This document shows positions 8,695 to 17,501 of a DNA stretch of 64,000 nucleotides, one piece after another. Origin of the DNA: Caenimonas koreensis DSM 17982 (GTDB taxonomy: Bacteria; Pseudomonadota; Gammaproteobacteria; Burkholderiales; Burkholderiaceae_C); assembly GCF_009646335.1 (NCBI RefSeq), contig NZ_WJBU01000012.1, positions 120,041 through 184,040 on the forward strand. Direction: 5' to 3'. Under the pieces are notes generated by a model. The model saw nothing but the letters and a program-made list of their open reading frames with translations, searched no databases and was not told the origin of the DNA. Numbering within the stretch: the stretch's first letter is position 1; every line of letters begins with the position of its first letter. Both the position numbers and the translations under genes were made by a program.

Positions 8695-8745
8695 TGGGCG
8701 GCGCCTTTGTTGGGGCGGTGTGCGATTGATTAAGCTTGGGGCCAC

Positions 8746-9318
8746 ATGAAACCCCACACGCGCCCGCCGAACGAAGTGCGCATCATCGGCGGACTCTGGA
8801 AGCGCACCCGCCTGCCAGTGCCCGACAAACCGGGTCTGCGCCCCACGCCCGACCGCGTGCGCGAAACCCTTTTCAACTGGCTGGGCCAGGACCTGACGGG
8901 ATGGCGTTGTATCGATGCATTCTCCGGATCAGGGGCGCTGGGCTTTGAGGCGGCCTCGCGTGGCGCCACCGACGTGCTGCTGGTCGAGCAGGATGCCGCG
9001 CTCGTCGCCTTGCTGCGCACCACCCAGCAAAAGCTGCAGGCCACGGCCGTCAAGGTCGAGCGCGCCAATGGCCTCACGGTACTGGCACGCACGTTGCCCG
9101 GCACCTGCGACCTGGTCTTTCTCGATCCACCATTCGACGCGAACCTGTGGAACAAGGCGCTCGCATCTGCGGCAGCACTGCTGCAGGCGCAAGGGCGCAT
9201 TTACCTGGAGGCGCCGGTGGCCTGGAGCGACGAACAGCTTGCGCCCTTTGGCCTTGCGGTGGAGCGGCACATGAAGGCTGGCGCCGTGCATGCTCACTTG
9301 CTGCGTCGGGCTGCATAA
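8746..9318 (+). CDS. rsmD: 16S rRNA (guanine(966)-N(2))-methyltransferase
   Basis: A 190-residue SAM-dependent methyltransferase that modifies G966 of 16S rRNA in the 30S subunit. Family motifs are in order: RIIGGLWKRTRLPVPDKPGLRPTPDRVRETLFNWL at the N-terminus, the SAM loop DAFSGSGALGFEAASRGA, and the catalytic LVFLDPPF motif for N2-guanine methylation. Length is as expected. coaD follows 40 bases later on the same strand, the same pairing as in many proteobacteria. Confidence 0.95.
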   Translation: MKPHTRPPNEVRIIGGLWKRTRLPVPDKPGLRPTPDRVRETLFNWLGQDLTGWRCIDAFSGSGALGFEAASRGATDVLLVEQDAALVALLRTTQQKLQATAVKVERANGLTVLARTLPGTCDLVFLDPPFDANLWNKALASAAALLQAQGRIYLEAPVAWSDEQLAPFGLAVERHMKAGAVHAHLLRRAA

Positions 9319-9358
9319 TCCACCGCACACAAGCTGACGTCCGCGAGGAGACTGATCC

Positions 9359-9859
9359 ATGGCCAACAACGTGATCGCCGTTTACCCGGGGACGTTCGAC
9401 CCGATGACGCTCGGCCATGAGGACGTGATCAAGCGTGCCGTGCAACTGTTCGACCGGGTCATCGTTGCAGTCGCGGCCGGTCACCACAAGAAGGCGATGT
9501 TCACGCTGCAAGAGCGCATCGAGATGGCCAAGGACATCGCCAAGCCCTACCCGCAGGTCGAGGTCGCAAGCTTCTCGGGCCTGCTGCGCGATTTCGTCGT
9601 GGCACGCGGCGGCAAGGCAATGGTGCGCGGCCTGCGCGCCGTCACCGACTTCGACTACGAATTCCAGCTGGCAGGCATGAACCGCAGCCTGATGCCGGAT
9701 GTGGAGACGGTGTTCCTCACGCCCAGCGACAAGTTCCAGTTCATCAGCAGCACGTTCGTGCGCGAGATCGCGGTGCTCGGCGGTGAAGTTGACAAGTTCG
9801 TGTCTGCCAGCGTGCAGCAGCGGCTTGCCGAAAAGGTGCGAAGCCTCGGGCGCGAATAG
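9359..9859 (+). CDS. coaD: Phosphopantetheine adenylyltransferase
   Basis: A 166-residue nucleotidyltransferase that catalyses the penultimate step of coenzyme A synthesis (4'-phosphopantetheine + ATP to dephospho-CoA). The signature YPGTFDPMTLGHEDVI contains the TxGH nucleotide motif. The C-terminal ISSTFVRE motif is also present. The ribosome-binding site GAGGAGA precedes the ATG. It forms a unit with rsmD and is convergent with the peptide-transport operon, 16 bases away. The length is typical of the bacterial hexameric enzyme. Confidence 0.97.
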   Translation: MANNVIAVYPGTFDPMTLGHEDVIKRAVQLFDRVIVAVAAGHHKKAMFTLQERIEMAKDIAKPYPQVEVASFSGLLRDFVVARGGKAMVRGLRAVTDFDYEFQLAGMNRSLMPDVETVFLTPSDKFQFISSTFVREIAVLGGEVDKFVSASVQQRLAEKVRSLGRE

Positions 9860-9875
9860 CGCCTGCTCTGGCGGG

Positions 9876-10542
9876 CTACAGCGGCAGGCCTGCCAGCCAC
9901 GCGGCCAGCGTTTCGTTCACGAAGTCTGGCTGCTCCATCGTGAGCATATGGCCGCATTGCGGCACCATCACCAGCTGCGCATGCGGCACGAGCGATGCAA
10001 TCTCACGTGACTTGGCCGGCGGTGCCAGCAGGTCGTCCTCGCCGCACATCACCAGCATCGGGCCGCGCGATGACTGCGCGATTCTGGTTGACCAGTTGCG
10101 CTGCACCTGCGCGATACACAAATTCAAGATACGCGCGTGTGAGCCGCCCATCGCGCGCATTTGCCGGATGAAAGGCCAGCGCCACATTCGGCTCGATGAC
10201 ACGCGCGAGCTGGCCCATCTCGAACTGCACGATCGCGGCTTCGCGCAGCACGCGCATGTCTTCGGTTTCAGGGTGCGCGCTGGTGCCCAGCAGCGCGAGG
10301 CCCTTCACGCGCTCATGTGCCTGCCGCGCGACTTCCATCGCGATCATGCCGCCCATCGACGCGCCACACAGGATGAGATCGCCCTCATGCTGCGCAAGCA
10401 GCGCAGCCGCCATGGATTCGACAGTGGCGTGACGGGCATGCACATCGGTCACCACTGGCCGCCACGACGCGAGCCCTGTGAGTTGCGCGTGCCACATCTG
10501 GCTGTCGCCTGCCAGCCCCGGCAGGAAGATGAGTTGCGTCAT
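9876..10542 (-). pseudogene. Alpha/beta hydrolase, frameshifted
   Basis: A small alpha/beta-fold hydrolase split over two frames. The first frame (10542 down to about 10057) has FLPGLAGDSQMW, the nucleophile elbow CGASMGGMIA and the lid ending QNRAVIARPD. The expected C-terminal half continues in another frame as RGPMLVMCGEDDLLAPP and the catalytic-histidine segment VPQCGHMLTMEQP, ending at 9876. At the junction (10056-10067) the same 12 bases encode both ARPD and RGPM, and about ten residues that normally lie between them are missing. I infer a slippage deletion of roughly 35 bases between short direct repeats, or an assembly error. The start overlaps the TPR gene stop (ATGA), so it is the last gene of the eight-gene operon. 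Confidence 0.8.
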
Positions 10543-11864
10543 GCGGCCTGCGCAATACCGAGCGCTGTATTGATGGATGCAGCCTGGCGAGCAAGCCGCG
10601 CCGACTCCGGAGACAGGCGCGCCTGTTGCTGCAGCATGTGCTGCGCGCCGGCGAGCTGGCCGCCACGCACGAGCGAATCGACATAGACCTGCATGAAGAG
10701 GTCGCGCTGCGCGTGGCTGCCGCCAATCTCGGCCAGGCGGGGCGTGGCAGCGCCCATCGCCTCAATGGCCTGTGTGAAGTCGCCGCGCGCATGTGCGAGC
10801 AGCCCGCGGCTGGCGGGCACGCACACGCGTTGCCACGCCGCCTGCATGTGGGCAGGGGCTGTGCGGGCGTAGGCCTCGATATTGCGCATCAGCACATCGG
10901 CCTGCGGACGATCCGCGCGTGCCAGCGCGTAGAGGTACTGCATATCGAGGAAGGGCAGCACGTGATCGTTCACGCGCGCTTCCAGGTAGTTGGCGACATC
11001 GTGCCAGCGGTCACCCACATCGACACCCGCCATCTCCAGACGTGCGAGAAGCGAGACCGCATTGACCTGGTCTTGCGAGTAATCCTTGGCTACGCCCCAC
11101 ACCTGTGAGTCGTAGAGATCGAGCACTTCAGCGTGGCGATCAAGTTCCAGCGCAAACAACGCCTGGTGCCACCAGTTGTGCGTGACCATGAACGAGTTCA
11201 GGCCGGTCCAGGTGTCGCTCACGTCCTGCATGAAAGCATGACCTTCATGAATGCGGCCTTGCGTGAGCATCACGTGCGCCAGTGCGTGGTGCGCCCACGG
11301 CTCGCGCCGTTGCATGGCGATCGCTTTGCGCGCAGCTGCCTCGGCGGGTTCGAGCATGAGGCATTGTTCGAGCGCGAATGCCAGCATGCCGTGCAGGTAG
11401 CAGATGTCGCCTGCTGCGGTGGTGGTGCCGAGCAGCAACCTGAGCATGCCCGGCGCATCGCCAATGTTGAAGAGGTGATAGTCCCCAAGCTTGAGCGAGA
11501 CCAGGTCGCGGGGATACAGGCGCGCCTGTTCTTCATGCAGCTGGATGGCGCGCGGGATGTCGCCCTCAACCCATGCCTTGACGGCGTGGATGAATCGTTG
11601 TTCGCGGTCGTTGGCGCTGTGGGCAGCCGCAAGCGCACGGTCAAGAAATGGTTGTGCGTTCTTCGGCCCGTCGGGTGACTCGGCAAACATGTACACCGCC
11701 GCTGCGTACGCCTGCACGAGCGGGCTCGAGTCATTCGCAGCAGTGGCAATGATGTTGACGGCGCGTGCTTCGCTCGCGAGAAAGCCCAGGGCGAAGTCGT
11801 TCAGCCCGCCCAGCGCCGACTCGTCGTGCAGCGTGACGGCGTTGCCGAACGCGTCAGTCAACAT
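10539..11864 (-). CDS. Tetratricopeptide-repeat protein (TTC38-like)
   Basis: A 441-residue soluble helical-repeat protein with no signal peptide or membrane segment. The pattern (HDESALGGLNDFALGFLA, AVYMFAESPDGPKNAQPFLDRALAAA, HGMLAFALEQCLMLEPAEAAARKAI, REPWAHHALAHVMLTQGR) resembles the TTC38 family of TPR proteins, whose biochemical role is not established. I take the ATG at 11864 (MLTDAF). An upstream in-frame ATG at 11876 is also possible, and both overlap the end of the amidase gene. The downstream hydrolase overlaps by ATGA. The tight coupling suggests it acts with the amidase and transporter, but no function can be assigned. Confidence 0.75.
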   Translation of the reverse strand: MLTDAFGNAVTLHDESALGGLNDFALGFLASEARAVNIIATAANDSSPLVQAYAAAVYMFAESPDGPKNAQPFLDRALAAAHSANDREQRFIHAVKAWVEGDIPRAIQLHEEQARLYPRDLVSLKLGDYHLFNIGDAPGMLRLLLGTTTAAGDICYLHGMLAFALEQCLMLEPAEAAARKAIAMQRREPWAHHALAHVMLTQGRIHEGHAFMQDVSDTWTGLNSFMVTHNWWHQALFALELDRHAEVLDLYDSQVWGVAKDYSQDQVNAVSLLARLEMAGVDVGDRWHDVANYLEARVNDHVLPFLDMQYLYALARADRPQADVLMRNIEAYARTAPAHMQAAWQRVCVPASRGLLAHARGDFTQAIEAMGAATPRLAEIGGSHAQRDLFMQVYVDSLVRGGQLAGAQHMLQQQARLSPESARLARQAASINTALGIAQAA

Positions 11865-13290
11865 CGCGCACGGCATGCGAGGGCGGCTGCGGCCACGCGC
11901 GCTGGCCTTCGCGGATCAGCTCGAAAGCGCGCGAGACTTGCAGCACGCCCAAATCGTCGAATCGCTGGCCCGCGATCTGCAGGCCAATGGGCAATCCGCC
12001 GCTCGTGTAGCCGCAGTTGATCGAGGCAGCCGGCTGTTCCGACATGTTGAACGGCACCGTGAAGCCGATGTGTTCGAGCCCGTGCAGCGGGTCGTTGGTG
12101 GGTGACGGCAACTCGGCCGGAAATGCCGGCATGGGCGATACAGGCGAGATGACGTAGTCGAACTGGCTGCACGCGGCCACGGCCGCGACACGCGTCGCGT
12201 GGAACTGGCTGAAGGCGCGGAAAACGGCTTCCCCGTCCATGCCTGCCGCGCTGTCGCCCCACTGCTGGATGTACGGCAGCACGGCCGCCTTCTTTTGCGC
12301 AGGCAGCGCCTTCATGTCGATGTACGAGCGCATGCGCCAGAAGTGATCCATGCCTTCGAGCATCGCCTGCGTCATGAAGGGCTTCATCGGCGTGACGGTC
12401 GCACCGGCCTGCTCGAACAAGCGTGCCGCCTTCTCGATGGCTGCATGCACTTCGGGCTCGACCGGCAGGCCGCAGCCCGCTTCCATCAGCAAGCCGATGC
12501 GCAGGCCCTTGAGCTTGTCGGCGCCCTGGTCGAACGAGAGCCAGTCAATGTCTTGCGGTGGCAAGTTCATGCTGTCGCGAGCGTCGGGGCGCGACAGCAC
12601 TTGCATGAACCACGCTGCGTCAGCAACGGTGCGAGTCATGGGCCCGGCGGCGCGGCCCATGTACGGAGGATCGATCGGCACACGGCCCAGGCTGGGCTTG
12701 AGCGTGAAGATGCCGCACCAGCCTGCAGGCAAGCGCAGCGACCCTCCTATGTCAGTGCCGATGTGCAGCGGACCATAACCCGCCGCCGCAGCTGCGCCGG
12801 CGCCAGAGCTCGACCCACCGGGTGTGCGCGTGAAGTCCCACGGATTGCGCGCGAGCTTGTGAAAGCTCGACAGGCCCGACGAGAGCATTCCGTAGTCGGG
12901 CATGGTCGTCTTGGCGAACATCACGCCACCTGCTTCGCGCACGCGGGCAGATGGCGGTGCGTCAGCCGCTGCAGACACCAGATCGACGGCGCGCGTGCCC
13001 AGCGGCGTGGGGTCGCCGCGGGTTGCGATGTTGTCCTTGATCGTGACGGGCACGCCGTCGAGCACCCCGAGTGGCGCGCCCTTCATCCAGCGCGCTTCAC
13101 TGCGGCGCGCCTCCTCCAGCGCGACGTCGGGCCGCAGGAGGTACAGCGCATTCAGGTGTTGTTCCCAGCGCTCGACATGGCCGAGCACTGCCTGCATGAC
13201 TTCAACTGGCGAGAACGTGCGCTCGCGAAAGCCTTGCACGAGCTGCGCTGCGCCCAGCTCGTGCAAGGCGCTGGGGGACTGCGCTTGCAT
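11854..13290 (-). CDS. Amidase (amidase-signature family)
   Basis: A 478-residue serine hydrolase of the amidase-signature family. The Ser-cisSer-Lys triad is visible: lysine in DGVPVTIKDN, the Gly/Ser-rich loop TPGGSSSGAGAAAAAG, and the nucleophile loop GTDIGGSLRLPAGWCGI. No signal peptide is present, so it acts in the cytoplasm. It lies 8 bases after the solute-binding protein gene of an oligopeptide-type ABC transporter, which suggests that an imported amide or peptide derivative is hydrolysed by this enzyme. The actual substrate is unknown. The genomic context argues against GatA, because no gatB or gatC is nearby. Confidence 0.9.
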   Translation of the reverse strand: MQAQSPSALHELGAAQLVQGFRERTFSPVEVMQAVLGHVERWEQHLNALYLLRPDVALEEARRSEARWMKGAPLGVLDGVPVTIKDNIATRGDPTPLGTRAVDLVSAAADAPPSARVREAGGVMFAKTTMPDYGMLSSGLSSFHKLARNPWDFTRTPGGSSSGAGAAAAAGYGPLHIGTDIGGSLRLPAGWCGIFTLKPSLGRVPIDPPYMGRAAGPMTRTVADAAWFMQVLSRPDARDSMNLPPQDIDWLSFDQGADKLKGLRIGLLMEAGCGLPVEPEVHAAIEKAARLFEQAGATVTPMKPFMTQAMLEGMDHFWRMRSYIDMKALPAQKKAAVLPYIQQWGDSAAGMDGEAVFRAFSQFHATRVAAVAACSQFDYVISPVSPMPAFPAELPSPTNDPLHGLEHIGFTVPFNMSEQPAASINCGYTSGGLPIGLQIAGQRFDDLGVLQVSRAFELIREGQRAWPQPPSHAVRDVD

Positions 13291-13297
13291 CAGGCGC

Positions 13298-14791
13298 TCA
13301 GGACCACGAAAGGGCAGACAGGTCGTTGACGAAAATCGGCATGTCTTTCCACAGGCCCTTGACGTTCTTGTTCGCGATGGTCACCCATTGCGGCTGGTAC
13401 AGGAACGCATGCACACTGTCTTCGGCCAGCAGGCGCTGGGCGTCGCCAAGAAGCTTGGCGCGGTCAGCGGCGCGGGGCGACGTCTTGATGCGGTTGTAGA
13501 TGTCGTTGAACTTCGCGGACTGGTAGCCCCAGTAGTAGTCGGGCTTGGCGAAGTTGCCGAGGTCGAACGGCTCGACGTGCGAAATGATCGTCAGGTCGTA
13601 GTTGTGGCCGCCACCGTAGGTGTTCGACAACCACTGCGCCCATTCAACGTTCTGCAGCTTGGCCGTGATACCGACCTTGGCGAGCTGCGCAGCAATCACT
13701 TCACCGCCCTGGCGCGCATACGGCGGCGGTGGCAGCGTCATGGTGAGCTCGAGCGGGCCGGTGATGCCTGCTTCTTTCAGCAGTGCCTTGGCCTTGTCGG
13801 GGTTGTAGGCATTCACGCCTGTTGTATCGACGTAGCCGAAACCCCCTGGCACATAGTGGCTGCCGATAGGCGCGCCATAGCCGTCGGCTGCGCCCTGGAT
13901 CACCGCCTTGCGATCAATCGCCATGGCGATGGCGCGGCGCACGCGCACGTCATCGAGTGGCTTCTTCTTGTTGTTGATGGCCAGGATGGTCTTGGCGCGC
14001 GAGCCGCTCACCACCACCTGGAACTTGGCGTTGTCCTTGAACTGCGGAACGCCACGCGCCGTGACACGCGGGAAGGCGTCCACGTCACCGGCCAGCAATG
14101 AGGCGACTTGCGCTGCCGGGTCGGGGATGAAGCGGAAGGTGGCCTTCTTGATCTTCGCGGCGTTGGCATTGCGATAGCCGTCCCACTTGGTGAGCGTGAT
14201 CGACGAGCCTTTGACCCACGCTTCGAGCTTGTACGGGCCCGTGCCCACAGGCTTGGTCATGTTGGTGTCGGCGCTCTTGGGCTCCACGATGATTGCCGTG
14301 CCCTGACCCATCAGGAACGGGAAGTCGGGGTCGATTTCCTTGGTGAGCAGCACGACCGTCAGGTCGTCCACGACTTGCGTGGTGATGGCGGCGAATGTGC
14401 GCTTGTCCTTGTTGGTGCTCTTCTCGCCGCCCGCGCGGTCGAACGAGAACTTCACGGCTTGGGCGTTGAACGGCTCGCCGTTCTGGAACTTCACGCCCTT
14501 GCGCAGGCGGAACGTGTACGTCTTCAGGTCAGGCGAGACCTCCCAGCTTTCGGCCAGCAGGGGCGTCACGCTGCCGTCGGAATTCACCTTCGTGAGCGTC
14601 TCGTAGATGTTGTAGAGCGTGACCTCCGAGATCGACGACGCGGCGCCGCCCGTGGGGTCAAGCCCGGGGCTCGGCTCGAGCGCCATGGCGAGCACGATCG
14701 AATCCTTCTTGCTTTGTGCAAAGGCGGACGGCACGGCCAGCGGCACGGTGGCGAGCGCTGCGGTAGTGAGCACGGTGCGGCGGTTCAACAT
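13298..14791 (-). CDS. ABC transporter substrate-binding protein, family 5 (peptide/nickel type)
   Basis: A 497-residue periplasmic binding protein of the DppA/OppA/GsiB class. The signal peptide MLNRRTVLTTAALATVPLAVPSAFAQ has a twin-arginine-like NRRTVLT start. Family motifs include LAESWEVSPDLKTYTFRLRKGVKFQNGEPFNAQAVKFSFDR and KPLDDVRVRRAIAMAIDRKAVIQG. I start at 14791, where GGAG lies 8 bases upstream, rather than at the longer open frame to 14857. It follows the two ATPase genes and precedes the amidase. Ligand unknown, though the pairing with an amidase suggests peptides, amino-acid amides or similar. Confidence 0.92.
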   Translation of the reverse strand: MLNRRTVLTTAALATVPLAVPSAFAQSKKDSIVLAMALEPSPGLDPTGGAASSISEVTLYNIYETLTKVNSDGSVTPLLAESWEVSPDLKTYTFRLRKGVKFQNGEPFNAQAVKFSFDRAGGEKSTNKDKRTFAAITTQVVDDLTVVLLTKEIDPDFPFLMGQGTAIIVEPKSADTNMTKPVGTGPYKLEAWVKGSSITLTKWDGYRNANAAKIKKATFRFIPDPAAQVASLLAGDVDAFPRVTARGVPQFKDNAKFQVVVSGSRAKTILAINNKKKPLDDVRVRRAIAMAIDRKAVIQGAADGYGAPIGSHYVPGGFGYVDTTGVNAYNPDKAKALLKEAGITGPLELTMTLPPPPYARQGGEVIAAQLAKVGITAKLQNVEWAQWLSNTYGGGHNYDLTIISHVEPFDLGNFAKPDYYWGYQSAKFNDIYNRIKTSPRAADRAKLLGDAQRLLAEDSVHAFLYQPQWVTIANKNVKGLWKDMPIFVNDLSALSWS

Positions 14792-14868
14792 GGTGGGAAG
14801 CTCCAACGTGAAAGAAACTGGATTGTCATCATCCACGAGTTTGCGCGCGAATGGCAATAGGCATTTGT

Positions 14869-15663
14869 TTATAACGGCTCGGCTCGTGGCACGGCGTCGA
14901 GCAGGGCTTGTGTGTACGGGTGTTCTGCTGCGTGAAACAGCTTCTCGGGCGGGCCCTGTTCGACGATGCGGCCCTGCCAGAGCACGGCCACGTCATCGCA
15001 CAGATGGTGCACCACGGCCAGGTCGTGGCTGATCAACATGTAGGTGATGCCGAACTCGGCCTGCAAGTCCTGCATGAGGTTGAGCACTTGCGCTTGCACG
15101 GACACATCGAGCGCGCTCACCGGTTCGTCGGCGACGATCAGGCGGGGCCGCGTGATCAGGGCGCGTGCAATGGCGATGCGCTGGCGCTGGCCGCCTGAGA
15201 ATTCGTGCGGGTACTTGGCAAGGTCGTTGGCGCGAAGGCCGACAGCGGTGATCGCTTCGGCAGCGCGCTTGTGCTGCTCGCTGCGCGAGGCGCCTTGCGC
15301 GGCCAGCGGCTCGGCCACGATTCGCTCGATGGTCTGGCGCGGATCGAGCGAGCCGTAGGGGTCCTGGAAGACCATCTGGAAGTCACGCCGCGCCTCGCGC
15401 AAATCCTTGCGTGAGAGGGCGTTCAAGTCGCGGCCTATCATTCGCACCGAGCCCGACGTGGGTTTGTCCAGCGCCATCACCAGCCGCGCCAGCGTGGATT
15501 TGCCCGAGCCCGATTCACCGACGATGCCCAGGCTGCGCCCCGCTTCAATCGTGAAGCTCACTCCATTGAGCGCGTGCACCTTGGGCGGCGCGGCGAACAG
15601 CGATTCGCGCGGCATCGAATACTCGCGCACCAGGTTGTCGACCTGCAGCAGCGGCTCGCTCAT
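14869..15663 (-). CDS. Peptide ABC transporter ATPase (DppF/OppF type)
   Basis: A 264-residue ATP-binding subunit. Walker A is GIVGESGSGKSTLARL, the Q-loop lies in FQMVFQDPYGSLDPRQTI, the signature is SGGQRQRIAIARAL and Walker B is LIVADEPVSALD. The start codon overlaps the upstream ATPase stop (ATGA), which settles the start at 15663 against a longer in-frame extension. The C-terminus is short (EHPYTQALLDAVPRAEPL) and ends soon after the family's usual C-terminal region begins, without the Cys-rich oligopeptide tail. Confidence 0.92.
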   Translation of the reverse strand: MSEPLLQVDNLVREYSMPRESLFAAPPKVHALNGVSFTIEAGRSLGIVGESGSGKSTLARLVMALDKPTSGSVRMIGRDLNALSRKDLREARRDFQMVFQDPYGSLDPRQTIERIVAEPLAAQGASRSEQHKRAAEAITAVGLRANDLAKYPHEFSGGQRQRIAIARALITRPRLIVADEPVSALDVSVQAQVLNLMQDLQAEFGITYMLISHDLAVVHHLCDDVAVLWQGRIVEQGPPEKLFHAAEHPYTQALLDAVPRAEPL

Positions 15664-16655
15664 GTTGCCGCCTTCGCGATGGATTCGCACACGGCATCCA
15701 GGCGCAAGCACCTGGCCATGTGCCCCGGGGTGATTTCGATAGCAGGCGGCACGGTGGTCTGGCACTCGGGCGCGGTGAATGTGCATCGCCCTGCGAACGG
15801 GCAGCCTGCTGGCAGGTCCACCAGTTCGGGCACGCTGCCTGCGATCGTCATCAAACGCTGGCCTTTTTCCTGTGAGCGCAAACCGGGCCGCGCCGAGAAC
15901 AGGCCCAGCGTGTACGGATGGGTCTTGCGTGCGAACACATCGCGCGTCGCGCCGCTTTCAACGACGCTGCCGCCATACATCACGAGCATGCGCGAGACGT
16001 TCTGCGCGATCACGCCAAGGTCGTGGGAAATCAGCATCAGGCCCATGCCGCGCTCAGCCACCAGATCGCGAATCAGGTCGAGGATCTGCCGTTGGATCGT
16101 CACGTCGAGCGCGGTGGTCGGCTCGTCGGCGATCAGCAGTTGCGGGCCGCACGCGAGCGCCATGGCAATCGTGATGCGCTGCCGCTGGCCGCCGGAGAAC
16201 TGGTGCGGGTACGCATCGATGCGCCGCGCTGCGTCGGGGATGCCGACACGGTCGAGCAGGGCGATTGCCTCCTTGTGCGCATCACGCGGCGACATGCCGC
16301 GATGCAGCCGCAGCGGCTCGGCCACTTGCCGCCCGACGCTGTGAACCGGGTTCAGCGCCGTCATCGGCTCCTGGAAGATCATGCCGATGCGATCGCCGCG
16401 GATCTCGCACATCTGCGCATCGGATTGGGTCGTGAGCTCCTGGCCGTCGAACTTGATGCTGCCGGTGACCTCGGCGTTCTCAGGCAGCAGGCCCATCAAC
16501 GCCATCACTGTCATGGACTTGCCGCACCCCGATTCGCCGACGAGCCCTAGAGTTTCACCGCGGTCGAGCGTGAAGCTCACGTCGCGCACGGCATAGGCCG
16601 GGCCGCGATGCGTTTGCAGCTTGACGTGGAGGTTGGTGACTTCGAGCAGCGGCAT
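15660..16655 (-). CDS. Peptide ABC transporter ATPase (DppD/OppD type)
   Basis: A 331-residue ATPase with Walker A GLVGESGCGKSMTVMAL, the Q-loop in IGMIFQEPMTALNPVHSVG, signature SGGQRQRITIAMAL and Walker B LLIADEPTTALD. The C-terminal oligopeptide-transporter tail contains LPAGCPFAGRCTFTAPEC, the cysteine cluster that binds a 4Fe-4S cluster in related DppD proteins. The ATG follows the permease stop directly (TAAATG), and the end overlaps the second ATPase. Confidence 0.93.
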   Translation of the reverse strand: MPLLEVTNLHVKLQTHRGPAYAVRDVSFTLDRGETLGLVGESGCGKSMTVMALMGLLPENAEVTGSIKFDGQELTTQSDAQMCEIRGDRIGMIFQEPMTALNPVHSVGRQVAEPLRLHRGMSPRDAHKEAIALLDRVGIPDAARRIDAYPHQFSGGQRQRITIAMALACGPQLLIADEPTTALDVTIQRQILDLIRDLVAERGMGLMLISHDLGVIAQNVSRMLVMYGGSVVESGATRDVFARKTHPYTLGLFSARPGLRSQEKGQRLMTIAGSVPELVDLPAGCPFAGRCTFTAPECQTTVPPAIEITPGHMARCLRLDAVCESIAKAAT

Positions 16656-17501
16656 TTATCTTTTTCTGGCCAGGCGCGGATCGAAGATGTCGCGCAGGCC
16701 GTCGCCGAGCAGGTTGAGGCCGAGCACGGCGAGCGCGATCGCGACGCCCGGATACACCGCGAGCATCGGCGCCTGGAACATCAGTGTTTGCGCTTCACTG
16801 AGCATGCGGCCCCACGAGGGCTGCGGCGGCTGCGTGCCCAGGCCGAGGTACGACAGCGCTGCTTCAGCCAGGATGGCAATGGCGAATCGAATCGTCGCCT
16901 GCACGATCAGCACCGACATGATGTTCGGCAGGACGTGCTCGATGGTGATGCTCAGCGGCCCCTTGCCGCAGGCGCGCGCGGCCATCACGAATTCGCGCGA
17001 CCACACCGCATTGGCCGAAGCGCGCGTGATGCGTGCGAATGTCGGTATGTTGTAGATGCCGATGGCGATGATCGCGTTGACCATGCCGGGGCCGAACACG
17101 GCCGTGAGCATGATCGCCGACAGGATGGCGGGGAAGGCAAAGCCGAAGTCGGCCAGCCGCATGATCAGCTCTTCGACCCAGCCGCGTTTGGCGGCAGCGA
17201 GCAGGCCGAACGCCGTGCCCACGACGAGGCCAATGCCCACCGCGATGACGCCGACCGCGATCGATGCGCGCGCGCCGACCAGCAGCAGCGAGACGATGTC
17301 GCGGCCGTAGGGGTCCGTGCCCAGCAGATGCCCTTGGCCCGCCGGAAGCAGGCGTTTGGCCATGTCGATTTCGTAGGGGTTGAACGGCGTCCACACGAAC
17401 GACACGCCAGCAGCGATGACCAGCAGCACGCTCAGGATTGCGCCGAACGTGAAGCTGCGGTGCTGCAGCGCACGCTGCCACAGGCGTGGCCCCGCGCTCA
17501 T
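16656..17501 (-). CDS. Peptide ABC transporter permease (DppC type)
   Basis: A 281-residue inner-membrane permease. It has an N-terminal membrane helix (FGAILSVLLVIAAGVSFV), the DppC-type loop LLGTDPYGRDIVSLLLVGARAS, further membrane segments and the EAA-like cytoplasmic loop around RACGKGPLSITIEHVLPNI. The start at 17501 forms an ATGA overlap with the first permease. The frame stays open upstream but only across the other gene. Confidence 0.92.
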   Translation of the reverse strand: MSAGPRLWQRALQHRSFTFGAILSVLLVIAAGVSFVWTPFNPYEIDMAKRLLPAGQGHLLGTDPYGRDIVSLLLVGARASIAVGVIAVGIGLVVGTAFGLLAAAKRGWVEELIMRLADFGFAFPAILSAIMLTAVFGPGMVNAIIAIGIYNIPTFARITRASANAVWSREFVMAARACGKGPLSITIEHVLPNIMSVLIVQATIRFAIAILAEAALSYLGLGTQPPQPSWGRMLSEAQTLMFQAPMLAVYPGVAIALAVLGLNLLGDGLRDIFDPRLARKR

